A stretch of 64,000 bases of DNA from Helicostylum pulchrum (Eukaryota > Mucoromycota > Mucoromycetes > Mucorales > Mucoraceae): positions 186,001 through 250,000 of the forward strand of contig JAIXMO010000033.1 in NCBI GenBank assembly GCA_025677825.1, given 5' to 3'. The notes under the pieces were generated by a model. That model worked only from the letters and a program-made list of their open reading frames with translations, had not been told where the DNA came from and made no database searches. Made by a program: the position numbers and the translations under genes. Numbering within the stretch: the first letter of the stretch is position 1; the number at the start of each line of letters is the position of its first letter. Below are positions 44,726 through 54,854 of the stretch, in pieces.

Positions 44726-44892
44726 ACGGGGGCGACAAAAATCCCCCCTTTTTGTAACCGTAAATGGGTGTTAATTGCCTTTTTTTTAGCTGGGCCAACG
44801 GGGAATGTTTGTCGAGAGAAAAAGTCAAGGTCAAAGATCCGCCGTTTTGTACCTTTTTTAGTTAGGCGAACGGGGGATTTTGTCACCCCCGT
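44726..44892. mobile_element. Small terminal-inverted-repeat element (MITE-like)
   Basis: About 167 bases bounded by inverted repeats: ACGGGGGCGACAAAAATCCC at the left end and GGGGGATTTTGTCACCCCCG at the right. It interrupts an exon of the unknown gene: coding sense stops at VLL and resumes at EKRLKHMG directly after it. TTG flanks both ends, a possible short target duplication; CTTG is also possible, so the exact ends are uncertain. GC content of the ends is far above the surroundings. It encodes nothing and would need a transposase from elsewhere. Confidence 0.65.
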
Positions 44893-45100
44893 TTGCTTGA
44901 GAAACGCCTAAAGCATATGGGTAAGAACATCATATTGTTTGTACTTCGTTTGTTTGTTTTTAATTAATTTGACTTATATGCTCTAATAGCGCTAAACAAA
45001 GTCAATCATCAAGTGAGTGTAAAAACTCAACAAGATCAATAGGTCCCTTATCAAACGTTCAACGAAAGCAGTCGGCTGAAAATGCCGATTTAAGCTTTAG

Positions 45101-46020
45101 ATATATTTCTCACGAACTTTTTTGCCTTGAGATTGACCTCAAGGATTATGGCCCAAATAATACAAAAGAGTTGACTGAAAGTTCAATTAAAACACCATTA
45201 ATGATAAAAAAGTTTTGTTTGATATATTTGCTAATATATTATTAAGGCAATAAAACTTGATAAAAGTAAGCAAAGTGATTTTATTATTGAATGGAAAAAA
45301 GAGTGGCTATTTATATAAAAGAGAAGATTTCAATGGCAGTCGAATCAGAAGATAGTAAAATAGGGAGTTGTGAATAACAAACGGACCGAGTTATTTGTAG
45401 TATTACTTGAGTGAGCAGATCACGATAAAGAATAACAAACAGTGTTATTTTGAATAGGTAGTTTGCATATAAGGAAAATACACGCGGTATAGATTTACCT
45501 GTAGTAAATCTGTAAGCATATTTTTTATTTTACTTTTAGACGGAATAAACGATACATGACTTATAATATCTCCCTTGGTAAGGTAGTATAAGTTGGTATA
45601 AGTGTAGATGAATTTACCAGACTTTTTTTTCTTCCGTCTGCCTGGAAATAGAGGGTGGGTCTATCAACCTATCTTGGTAGGCAGGAACATTCCGAAAGCT
45701 ACCTAGGGAGGGAGGTTTCGCTTCAAAGTATCTCTTTGATGGTAAACGAGTGTCTTCTTTGAGTGACTCCAAAGTTCAAAATATAAAAAGGGTGATCCAT
45801 GTTGTCGGCTTCAAGCAGGATTAAGCGGTTACTGAAAAATGAGCGAAGTAAAAGGGGAGACGCAATCAACTACCCTAATTTGGTACTGTGGAAAAAAGAA
45901 ATTACGCGGTTTACCAAATAAGGAACCTAGTCTCTTTTTTTTTTTTGGGTATAAATTATTTTTTTTTCCTTTTTTTTTCCATCATCTTATTTTTTTCTTC
46001 TTATTTTCTAAAAAGTAAAT
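45101..46020. other. Intergenic region with a repeated motif and a possible structured stretch
   Basis: Contains scraps of the preceding pseudogene, a 46-base repeat (45469-45514) shared with 62343, and a less AT-rich stretch at 45640-45830 with pairing motifs (CTGCCT...AGGCAG; ACTTTGAGTGACTCCAAAGT). The final 100 bases are a T-rich promoter tract for the hydrolase gene. Confidence 0.4.
45469..45514. repeat. 46-base dispersed repeat with internal palindrome, copy 1
   Basis: Matches 62343-62388 with two substitutions. Includes CACGCGGTAT and the inverted pair AGATTTA / TAAATCT separated by seven bases. Both copies lie beside decayed mobile or unknown genes, so it may mark an element end. Confidence 0.6.
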
Positions 46021-47449
46021 ATGTCTGAAATATTAGACCAAAGAAGCAATCTTTCTGTTATTAATGCATTACCCGCAGTGATTCCACCAACAACCCGTTT
46101 TAATTTTATAAAGAACTGGTGGCACAGGTCAGAGAAATCATCAAGTATAGCTGAAGCACGTATCGTTCAACGTATCTACGGCGCCTCACCCGAAACTACC
46201 ATTGGTATTCCTACATTTGCCCGAGTCGGTAAGATTTCACTTGATAAAGAGATCACTACCACCAGTAAATCCGCTCGACTTGTCAACACACTTTATATCT
46301 CTCAACAACCAAAGCAAGATACCGCTTTTCAATTTGAGTCAGAACCCAATCAACTAGAATCGATTATCCAAAACGACCTTTCACAAAACCCAAACGATAA
46401 GAACCTAGTCATGTGTCACGGCTACGGTGCAGGCCTTGGCTTTTTCTATAGAAATTATCAAACTTTATCGCAACAACCTGGTTGGAGAATATTTTCGATC
46501 GATTGGTTAGGTATGGGTAATAGTTCAAGACCTAAATGGACCTTGAATAGGAAATCCAATCAAACCTGGGATGAAATTGTAGATAATGTAGAGGAACACT
46601 TTGTAGAATCATTAGAGGATTGGAGAGCAAAGGTTGGTTTAGAAAAGATGACTTTATTTGGACATTCTTTGGGTGGTTATTTTGCTGCTTGTTATGCTTT
46701 GAGGTATCCTCAACATGTTGAAAAACTCATCTTGGTTTCCCCTGCTGGTATTCCAGAAGATGCACAACGTCCAACCCCAGTCGTAGAACAATCTCCACAA
46801 GAAACTTTACAAAAGGAAGCCTCTGCAATTAATGCTTCTTACCAAGCTGATGCTGCCGCAGTAGATAATATTGCTAAAAAACAACTAGAACAAGAACCTC
46901 CACAACAAAAAGTCAACGAAATCCCTCAAAATGCTCGAAGAAAGATGCCTTCTTGGGCAACATACCTTTGGGATCGTAACGTAACTCCTATGAGTATCGT
47001 TAGAATGGCTGGACCCTTTGGACCTGGATTAGTGCATACATATACCTCTAGACGATTTGCACACTTGAACGAAGCGGAACAACACGATCTTTACGATTAT
47101 ACGTAAGTTTTTATATATGTATTTTTTTTTTCTTACTTTGTACTTATTTGTTTGTTTTCGTAGATATCAAATTAGTTCATCTACCGGATCTGGCGAATAC
47201 GCTTTAGCCGCCATCTTGGCACCTGGCGCTTATGCAAGAAAACCATTATTTCATAAATTAGCTGAATTAAAAATGCCCACTGTGTTTATTTATGGCGAAC
47301 AGGATTGGATGGATTACAGGGCCGCCGAAAAGGCTAAAAAGTTTATGAAAGTTCCTGTCAAAGTCATTCGTGTTCCCGAAGGTGGACATCACATGTACTT
47401 AGAAAACCCCAAAGTGTTTAATGAAGCTGTTAGAGCAGAAATGGAATAA
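46021..47449 (+). CDS. Alpha/beta hydrolase, ABHD4/ABHD5-Cld1 type phospholipase/acyltransferase
   Basis: Exons 46021-47102 and 47164-47449 give 455 residues. The core carries VMCHGYGAGLGFFYRNY (oxyanion region), the nucleophile elbow GHSLGGYFAACYALRYP with a serine, LVSPAGIP, the acid region FIYGEQDWMDYR, and the catalytic histidine in GGHHMYLENP. Because the nucleophile is Ser, unlike animal ABHD5, it is probably active. Fungal relatives (Cld1 type) remove acyl chains from cardiolipin or other phospholipids at mitochondria. The insert at about residues 250-310 is Gln/Ala-rich. The N-terminus has no clear signal. Exact substrate not predictable. Confidence 0.88.
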
Positions 47450-48039
47450 AATTTAGAATTCGTGTTATCTGTATAATAAAAACGATTAAATAGTAAATAT
47501 ATTACATCACCAAATAGACGCCCTATTTTATTATTCTTAGTTGTAAAAGAGATTGCAAACTCTCGTTTGTTATTTATGCTAGCTAAATAAAAACAGTGAT
47601 TGAAATCAGGTTTATAAATATTTGTATATTTCGCTGCGTTGAAATTATTTTTTTATTGAAATTAGTTGGTTCTACAAGGCCAAATGTAAAATATGTGTAT
47701 CAAACAAATATAAAATGCTATTATATGTAGTTTATCAGTATTAGATTAACGATTTTTAGGTACGAGCGATCAGTTTGGATACTATGACATGAAAACTCCC
47801 TATTTACCTCAAAGTACATAAAAGAGCCTTTGTTAAATAGGCTTTTTTAAGACTGTATGTCTTTATAGCGTAAACGCTGGTTTATCAAGGCCAAACCACT
47901 CTGTTACATAAACCGTTCTACTTTTTTAAATCTATCCAATAAAAATCTCAAGTCATAATAAAACAAAACAGTCTTGTTTAAAAAATAAAGAAAAATTTTC
48001 TGGTATTACCCTTTTTTTTTTTTTTGTTAACTTATAAAC
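47450..48039. other. Intergenic region with a duplicated gene scrap
   Basis: A stretch at 47535-47580 matches the end of the minus-strand fragment at 43931-44010. The remainder is AT-rich spacer; the last 60 bases are the T-rich leader of PUS10. Confidence 0.45.
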
Positions 48040-49849
48040 ATGACTTTAGCAACAGATCAAGTTCGAACAGTTTTATCTGAATCTCGGTTAAGTCGACATA
48101 CTAGCGAGTCCTTAAAGAACTGTCTTATAATTATTCGTATTTTACTGGAAAGTAAATGCTGTGCCCGTTGTTGTCTTCGATACTTGGGCTGCACCGACTT
48201 TCGCTTATACGCACTTGACGAACCTGTTCTTTTTGAAGCCTACAACACCATATACACCGAACTCGGATCTACTGAGCCTTTACCACCCAGCACCGATATC
48301 TGTACCGCTTGTCTTGGATCCATCCAATACGCCGATACCTTTGTAGAAGACGTATGTCAGCAACTCGCTCAACAAGATTACAAGACAGACAGTGTCTGTA
48401 TCACTTGCACATTACCCGTCAGTATTTTATCTCGTGATCATTTGTTAAAGGTACATGTGACCAACACCTTGATCAAGGAAAACCATACCGATTTGGTTCG
48501 AGTTTGGGAAGCAGATAAAGACGTAAGAGATCCAAAGGATTTCTTCAAGTACTTGTTTGGATTGGGCTTACGTCAAAAGACTGGCTTGTCGTTGGATACA
48601 GATGCCTTGTTTCGTATGAATGTTGTGGTTGGGCATGAACCTAGTTCTAAGGAACATATGTTTTTAACTGCCTTGAAAGAACCATTGTTAAATATTAGAT
48701 CAATTCGTCAAAAGGTACAGAAAAGAAGAAGAAAAAGTGTAAATATTTATCTGATTTTTTTTTTTTTTTTTTTTTTTTGGAGTCTAGAAAGTACGTGTTA
48801 CAGTAGGAGATTCCAGATCATGTATTGTAGAAGCTTTAAAGCGATTAGATAATGAAGAAGCAAAAGAGTACAGTATTACGACGCACACACACTTCATTTT
48901 TTTGTCCGGTACTGACAAATATTTTTTATTTCTTAGAGTCACAGCTATTCCTCCTGTCCCACCTACCGAAAGAGCTAAATTCCATCAAGTAGATTTACTT
49001 CACGCTTCCTCTCACGTTGGTGGCAGATACCTTAAATACTCTAGAGAATACAGTCAAACACCATGGTCAGTCAAGGGCCAAATGTTAGCCGAGCACTCTG
49101 TCTCAGATTGTTTTGAAGAGCTGATCCGTAAATACCATCGTGCCGACAGTACTAAATTTGTCACGGCCGGTCGTGAAGATGCTAACGTACGTATGTTGGG
49201 TACAGGACGACCCTTTTATTTAGAAGTTATCAATCCTCGTACACCTCGTTTATCCGAAGAACAATATAAGCAAATCGAAGAAGAAATTAATTCTCAACCT
49301 TTGCATAAAGATAATGTTCAAGTCACACACTTGTCATTTATTCGTACTGAAGATACAAGTATTATTAAGGAAGGAGAGGAGACAAAGACAAAGAGATATA
49401 GAGCACTTGTTTGGCTTTCTGAGCCTTTGACAGATGAATTAATTGATCGTATTAATCAAACTGGATCCAAAGAATTCACCATTCATCAAAAGACACCCGT
49501 ACGTGTCTTCCAACGTCGTTCTGCCGCTATTCGACCTAAAGTAATCCATACATCTACCATTCAACGCTTAAATGACAATGTCGACTTGAGTAGCCCAGAA
49601 GCTTGTTATGGCGTTTTAAAGTTACACACACAAGCAGGTACATATATTAAGGAATACGTGCATGGTGATCTCGGTCGTACTTTACCCAATTTAGCTTCTG
49701 TGGGAGGAATTCATTCAGCTGACTTGTTGGAGTTGGATGTGATGGATGTTGACTTGGTCTGGCCTCCTGTTGTTCAACAAAAAGCTGAGCCAATGGTGAT
49801 TGATTCATCAAATGAGAATAACAAACGTGTCTATTCAACTGTACATTAA
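48040..49849 (+). CDS. PUS10: tRNA pseudouridine synthase Pus10
   Basis: Converts uridine 54 (and 55 in some lineages) of tRNAs to pseudouridine. Exons 48040-48738, 48788-48867 and 48937-49849 give 563 residues. The donor of exon 2 is GTACAG at 48868; it makes EAKE run into VTAIPPVPP in frame. The N-terminal zinc-binding and THUMP-like part shows CCARCCLRYLGC, ICTACLG and SVCITCTLP. The catalytic domain has GRYLKYSREYSQTPW, the catalytic Asp in GREDANVRMLGTGRPF, KTPVRVFQRRSAAIRPK, and TQAGTYIKEYVHGDLGRT. Strong match to the eukaryotic family throughout. Confidence 0.95.
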
Positions 49850-49957
49850 AAAAAAAATCATAAAAAAAAGTGACTTCCTGTTTTTTTTTCAGCTAAAATA
49901 ATAATAAAAAAATTAATTACACACCTTTTCTCCTTTTTGTGCACATAAAAAAAAAAT

Positions 49958-51818
49958 ATGGACGACCTTTATTCAGGTAATAATGTCTGAAATAACGTTG
50001 TTACAATGTATTAATTAAACGATTTGAATTAGAAAATGAACCAGAGTACCGTACAGCACGTGTAAAGTCTGGTATTCCTCCACCTTCTTCTCGCGATCAA
50101 CGTCGTCAACCCCGTGGAGATCTCTCTCGTTTTAACCCTGCTATGCAACGCGGGCCACCTCAACGTCATGCACCCTACGACCAAAGGCAACGCGAGCATC
50201 AAAGGCCCGATGATAGATACAATCAACGTCCTGAATATCGCGACCAAAGGTATCCTGAACAACGTCAACCCGACCAACGTCACGATTCTAGATATGCAGA
50301 TCAAAGATATCCCGACCAACGTCAACCTGATCAGCGTTACAATGATCAACGTCAGCCAGAGCAACGTCAATCTGAGCATCGCTATCCCGAGCAACAGCGT
50401 CAACCTGAACAACGTCGACCTGAGCAGCAACGTCAACCAGAGCAACAACGTCAACCGGAGCAACGTCAACCCGAACAACGCCCACGTCCTGCACCCAAAC
50501 CACTTGACGTACGTACCAGTACCGACTTTTTAAAATGTGAAAAGAGATTAAGCGTCAAAGAGATAATTGAAACCATCCAAATATCCGACTCACCTACCGA
50601 TCTTGATTTTCTCAGTTCCAAGGGTTTAGTCGAAAGAGTCAATTCATTAAGAGTAAGTATTTTTAAAATACAGACCAAGAAAAAAAAAGTGAAACTGATC
50701 ATTCCCTTGTTAGGAAAAGATTCGTCATGTTCCAAACGAACAAAGATCAGAGGCTAGATCAAAGAGTAATCCTTTCGAAAGAATTGGAAATGGAATTTTC
50801 ATGAATAGAGCAGCTACTAAATTAGCAGCATTGGATGCTACCTTTGGATTAACTGCTGCGACTGATAAAGAGTTTACCTTTGCTGATATTTGTGGAGGTC
50901 CTGGTGGATTTTCAGGTAAATATATATAATTTAGGCTTTTTCTAGAGGTAAAAGTATTCATATAAAAGTGTTATAGAGTATTTGTTATGGAGAGTACATA
51001 GTTGGGGAGGTTATGCTCACGGTTACGGTGTCACATTGAAATCCACCGCCCACGACGAAATGAACTGGCACACCGAAAAGTTTCGACCAGACATCCCGCG
51101 CCACAGCTTAACTCAATTAGAAGGAGACGGCGATATATACAAGCAAGAAACCATTGACCAATTTGAAGCCTTAATTCAAAAGGAAACCAAGCAACGTGGT
51201 GTTGATTTAGTCGTTGCCGACGGTGGATTTGATTTCTCCGGAAACGAAGAGCAGCAAGAGGTCTTGGCCCAAAGATTATTGTTGTGTGAAATCATTTCCA
51301 TGTTGACCTGTTTAAAAGAAGATGGTCATTTTGTTTGCAAGTTCTTTGATGTTCTAGATGAATTTACTGCTGATCTGGTTTGGTTGTTGTACCAGTTGTT
51401 TGACGAGATCTGTATTACCAAACCGTTGAGTAGTAGACCTGCTAATTCCGAAAGATACATTGTTTGCAAAGGGTTAAAAGAAGCGCGTCCAACTGAATTA
51501 ATTCAAAAATTGTCAAGTATGTCAGAAACAGTTGAAGAAGGAAAGAGATTTATACCAAAAGAGGTATTAGAAAAAGACGAAGATTTTATTGATTATGTAA
51601 AGATGCGTAATATGAAGTTTGTGATGAAGCAAACAGAAGCACTTGAACAATTAGATCAATTTATACAAAACCCGTAAGTAGTACTTTTATTTTTTAAATT
51701 GTTGGTGTATACATATAAAACTAAAAACTTGTTATATAGTGAATTGGCTCCTTTGTATGATCAAGAACAAATTAAAAGACATTGTTTGAACGAATGGAGA
51801 ATACCCCTTCCATATTAA
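49958..51818 (+). CDS. CMTR1: Cap-specific mRNA 2'-O-methyltransferase 1 (CMTR1-like)
   Basis: Methylates the ribose of the first transcribed nucleotide of capped mRNA (cap 1). Exons 49958-49976, 50033-50652, 50714-50915, 50977-51673 and 51740-51818 give 538 residues. Residues about 35-170 form a highly repetitive DQR/PEQR-rich basic-acidic region. The RrmJ/FtsJ-type domain follows: FMNRAATKLAALD (first catalytic Lys), the SAM motif ADICGGPGGFSEYLLW, VVADGGFDFSG (Asp), HFVCKFFDV (Lys), and KPLSSRPANSERYIVCKGL. No G-patch or WW domain, unlike the human enzyme. Its stop codon overlaps that of the convergent Rcf1-type gene. The first exon codes only six residues. Confidence 0.92.
50180..50490 (+). 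repeat. RQPEQ/DQR-coding tandem repeats in CMTR1
   Basis: Imperfect 15-24 base repeats around CAACGTCAACC give about 20 Arg-Gln-Pro-Glu/Asp units. They produce long hydrophobic false frames on the opposite strand. Likely disordered and length-variable. Confidence 0.7.
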
Positions 51819-52228
51819 AACTTTTTCATTTGCTGATAATAAATAGACCCTCCAACCATTGCCATGACTGTAAACCCTTGTGCTGCCACTTTTTTTTTTT
51901 TTGAATAGTTTAGTTTAGTTTAGTAACAAATATTGGATCGCGTTCACCCCCTTATTTTTTTAAGTTACCTCTTAAACGAAACATGTTATTTGTATATACT
52001 TTATTTCCTGTTCGAATACCTACTGTAGCCGCTAATAATGCAAAACAAGTCAAAGCAACACCTTACATTTATGCGTTAGATTTTTTTTTTTTACAAGAGG
52101 AGTTTCTTTTTATTACCTGCTGGAACAAAAGGTTCTTCTCTTGCTTTTCTTTTTATTTTATCAAGCCCTGTTTCACCGTTTAAAGTCATTCTCATTCTTT
52201 GCATCTCATCTTCTGTATATTCTCTCAT
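51815..52228 (-). CDS. RCF1: HIG1-domain protein, respiratory supercomplex factor 1 type
   Basis: Exons 52228-52117, 52061-51969 and 51888-51815 give 92 residues. Mitochondrial inner-membrane protein that helps assemble complexes III and IV. The start MREYTEDEMQRM leads to the HIG1 domain: DKIKRKAREEPFVPAG, the first membrane helix ALTCFALLAATVGI, the RTGNKVYTNNMFR loop, then VAAQGFTVMAMVGGSIYY as the second helix. Both introns interrupt codons after the first base. No single frame longer than about 40 residues exists, so this gene is only seen after splicing. The 3' end overlaps CMTR1 by four bases, on opposite strands. It could also be a metazoan-like short HIGD; fungal Rcf1 is usually longer. 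Confidence 0.9.
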
Positions 52229-52549
52229 CTTACTAAAAAAAAAAGTTGTCTACGCGCGCGTGTGTGTGAAAAAAAAGCAGTTAAAAAAATTAGTTTAAAA
52301 CAGATTGATTAAAAAAAAAAAAGCCTTTTTTTTTTGGGGGGAGCGTACAATTTTTTTTGAATCCCCCAAAAGTGTTCATGCCATAAATGAGGTAATATTT
52401 GCTGCTTTCAAGTTTCACACGTAATTCATGGGCACTTTCTCTTTTTACTTTTCCGACTTTCAATACCCGATTGCGTGCGCTTATATAAAGCATACGTAAA
52501 TTCAAGTTTTTTTCTCTTTACTTTTTAAAACAATTATATAAATTTAAAA
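52229..52549. promoter_or_regulatory. Shared divergent promoter region of RCF1 and cyclophilin
   Basis: The 321 bases separate the start codons of two divergently transcribed genes. They contain a CG/TG alternating tract (about 52253-52268), long A and T runs, and a TATATAAA stretch about 15 bases before the cyclophilin start. A minus-strand frame over most of it is considered fortuitous. Confidence 0.5.
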
Positions 52550-53318
52550 ATGCCTAACACTAAAGTAAGTTTTTATTTTATTTTATGTAAAGATAGTGTT
52601 TTTTTAACTGGTACCTGTTTTTTTACAATAGACTTTCTTTGATGTCTCCGTTGATGGTAAACCTCTTGGTGTAAGTACTATTAAAAAAAAACGCGCTCAC
52701 TTTTAGACGTGTTATCAGTACTTTGATATCTAATCCTTTTTATATAGCGTATCGTCTTCACTTTATATGATGATGTAGTCCCCAAGACTGCTGAAAACTT
52801 CCGTGCTCTCTGTACTGGTGAAAAGGGCTTTGGTTATAAGAGCTCTGGTTTCCATCGTGTCATTCCTAACTTTATGCTTCAAGGTGGTGATTTCACCAAG
52901 CATAACGGTACTGGTGGTAAATCTATTTATGGTAAGGTTCAAGACATTTTTTTTTAAAAAAAAAAATTATGATGTACTGATTGTTATTTCTTATTTGGTT
53001 AGGTGAGAAGTTTAGTGATGAAAACTTCAACATCAAGCACACCAAGCCTGGATTGTTGTCTATGGCTAACGCTGGACCTGGTACCAACGGTTCTCAATTC
53101 TTTATCACTACCGTTCCTTGTTCTTGGTTAGACGGTAAGCACGTCGTCTTTGGTGAAGTTTCTGAAGGGTAAAGTATTTTCTTTAAAAAAACAATATATC
53201 CTTTTTATTAATCGCGTTGATATATAGTATGGATCTTGTCAAGAAGATTGAATCTTTAGGTTCTGAATCTGGTAAGACCAAGTCCAAGATTATCATTGAA
53301 GATTGTGGACAATTGTAA
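52550..53318 (+). CDS. Cyclophilin A, peptidyl-prolyl cis-trans isomerase
   Basis: Exons 52550-52564, 52632-52670, 52748-52931, 53003-53168 and 53228-53318 give 164 residues, the standard length of cytosolic cyclophilin A. Active-site residues are present: [15 protein letters not shown] (Arg, Phe, Met, Gln), [16 protein letters not shown], the cyclosporin-contact Trp in [12 protein letters not shown], and the end [10 protein letters not shown]. No signal or targeting peptide, so cytosolic. Codon use is biased as in highly expressed genes. Exon 1 is only five codons (MPNTK). Confidence 0.96.
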
Positions 53319-53473
53319 ATAAACCCTTTTCCCCCACTCCAAACTATCAAAAAAAAGAAGCTTGAACTTTTTTTGTTGAATAAAAAAAAATACTTTTTTT
53401 AAAAAAAATAGTTACGCGTACACATTTCCCACAGAATTTTATCATGTAGTATGCACATTTCTTATTTATTTTT

Positions 53474-54735
53474 TTACTTCTTTGTAAAGAAACTAGTGAG
53501 TGGTTTCATTCCGCGTGTGTTTACCTTTGATAAACTTCTAGGTACTTCAAGCTTCTTTTTCTAAAAATAAGATGGGGGAGAGTGCGTTAGTTTAAACGCA
53601 TTTAGTGTTTGTTTGTGTAATCGCAGCCTTACCTTGGCTGGCGCATCCAGCATTCTTTCATCTGGGTGTACACGTTTAAAATAGGTGGAGGGAGATACGT
53701 CAGTTACGTAATTGGTAATATCGCCGAGTTCCTCTTTTTTTTCATCTAGACTATATTTATACACAGTTAATTTACAATAATATCAACATTACAAAAAAAA
53801 AAGAGACTTACTCTAACTTTGTTAAAAGCTTATTAAACCAACCTTGGTTTATATAACTAGATAATGTATACACAGCTTCTATCTTCATCAAGTCTTGTTC
53901 CTTTGTTACTTGTTCAAATAGTTCTTTAAAATGTTCATTTGACATGATTGCATCTACTTTTTTAACCAACCAATTTAACGTATTTTCCTCATTTAATTTG
54001 TACACAAACAAATTTGATGTAATTTCTACGTTCCTTTTTTAAGCAAAACTGTAAGACAAATAATTCTTTTTTTTTTGGGTACCTTTCATGTCGCATAAGT
54101 GTCCAAGCTGTTCTTTAAATCCTGAAATATTGGTTAAACGGTGTACATCGATCGGCTTAGAATATTCTTCTGCCAAAGCCTCTTCGTCCATAAAGTCGTT
54201 CACTACCACTTCTATATTGACATTTTCTCGACTAAATATATCGTCTAATGATCTAAATTTGTTTTCTTTACTGGCTTGTTCAATAATAGGTAAAGCCATA
54301 AATAAAGGATCCATAGGTGTAATAAATCGTATTGCACCATCTATTGTTTTCCGCTGTTAGTAATATATCCCTATAGCATCCCCCCCCCCCTTAGATGTCC
54401 AACTTGCCTTTGTGGATTGTAGTATCTATTAACCAAGCGCTTTTACGTCCAGGTCCTGTCACTTTTTGAAGTTCGTATAATTTTCCCTGCTTATCATGAT
54501 AATAAACTGATCGTCTACCTAGTCAAAAAAAAAGGGGGTTGGTTAGGTGTAGGTCTATTGGTTCATTGAATTAGAAACTCGATCCTTACTTGATCGTGGA
54601 CAAGGTAAGTAAAGTTCAGTCAAGTTATTAAGCTCTACAAACAGGGTTTAATAAAAAAAAAATTAAAGAAAAAAGAATCTAACGCAAAGATCTCTCACCT
54701 TGATCTTCTTTACAAGTAAAAGCTACAATCTTCAT
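53474..54735 (-). CDS. RNASEH2B: Ribonuclease H2 subunit B
   Basis: Non-catalytic subunit of the trimer that removes ribonucleotides from DNA. Exons 54735-54699, 54634-54590, 54518-54408, 54340-54083, 54025-53812, 53750-53633 and 53560-53474 give 289 residues. Family motifs: the strand-rich N-terminus ending KLYELQKV and SAWLIDTTIH, then ITPMDPLFMALPIIEQ, then YKLNEENTLNWLVKKV. The last exon ends GMKPLTSFFTKK, placed like the PCNA-interacting motif of the human protein (MKSIDTFF). The third intron appears to be GC-AG (AAAG/GCAAGT, acceptor CAATAG), which alone restores the frame. The subunit B family is weakly conserved; co-occurrence of these motifs makes the call good. Confidence 0.88.
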
Positions 54736-54854
54736 TTTATTATTATACACGAAACAAGCACGGTTTACAAAGAAAGAAAAAATGTTTTCTTTTTTTTCCT
54801 CTCTTTTGCGCGCGTTATCTGCACTTTAAAAAAACAAGGGGCGGGAGGATTTTT

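Larger units (their letters stand above)
43600..45100 (+). pseudogene. Decayed multi-exon gene of unknown family, interrupted by a small element
   Basis: Plus-strand pieces in order: NISWNRFVSDIQSLILSRYD (near 43630), then a run containing KAVWKQAFKNAASS; TKDPVWKEAFSQSEFVEIE and FQFNKPFPPDLQNIILKLNK (near 44380-44510) with a GTAAAC donor; and, after an intron ending CTTTAG near 44578, DIYDTVATVEAHPIDNPDKL and SILNYAMLFIDNEVLLPSE. That exon is broken by a small inverted-repeat element at 44726-44892, after which KRLKHMG continues. Several other stops and frame changes occur. Family not recognised; the piece around QSILNYAMLFI looks like a repeated Mucorales protein family, but I cannot name it. 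Confidence 0.4.

Noticed and set aside
50029..50478. Leu-rich minus-strand frame opposite the CMTR1 N-terminus
   Set aside because: It is the complement of the CAACGTCAACC repeats; the plus-strand frame joins correctly to the methyltransferase exons.
52290..52505. Minus-strand frame of 71 residues between RCF1 and cyclophilin
   Set aside because: It sits in the divergent promoter and ends in poly-Lys/Phe from homopolymers; no family resemblance.
54361..54400. Acceptor CTAACAG for RNASEH2B exon 4
   Set aside because: It gives the wrong phase after the only workable donor; CAATAG a few bases on restores the family motif.
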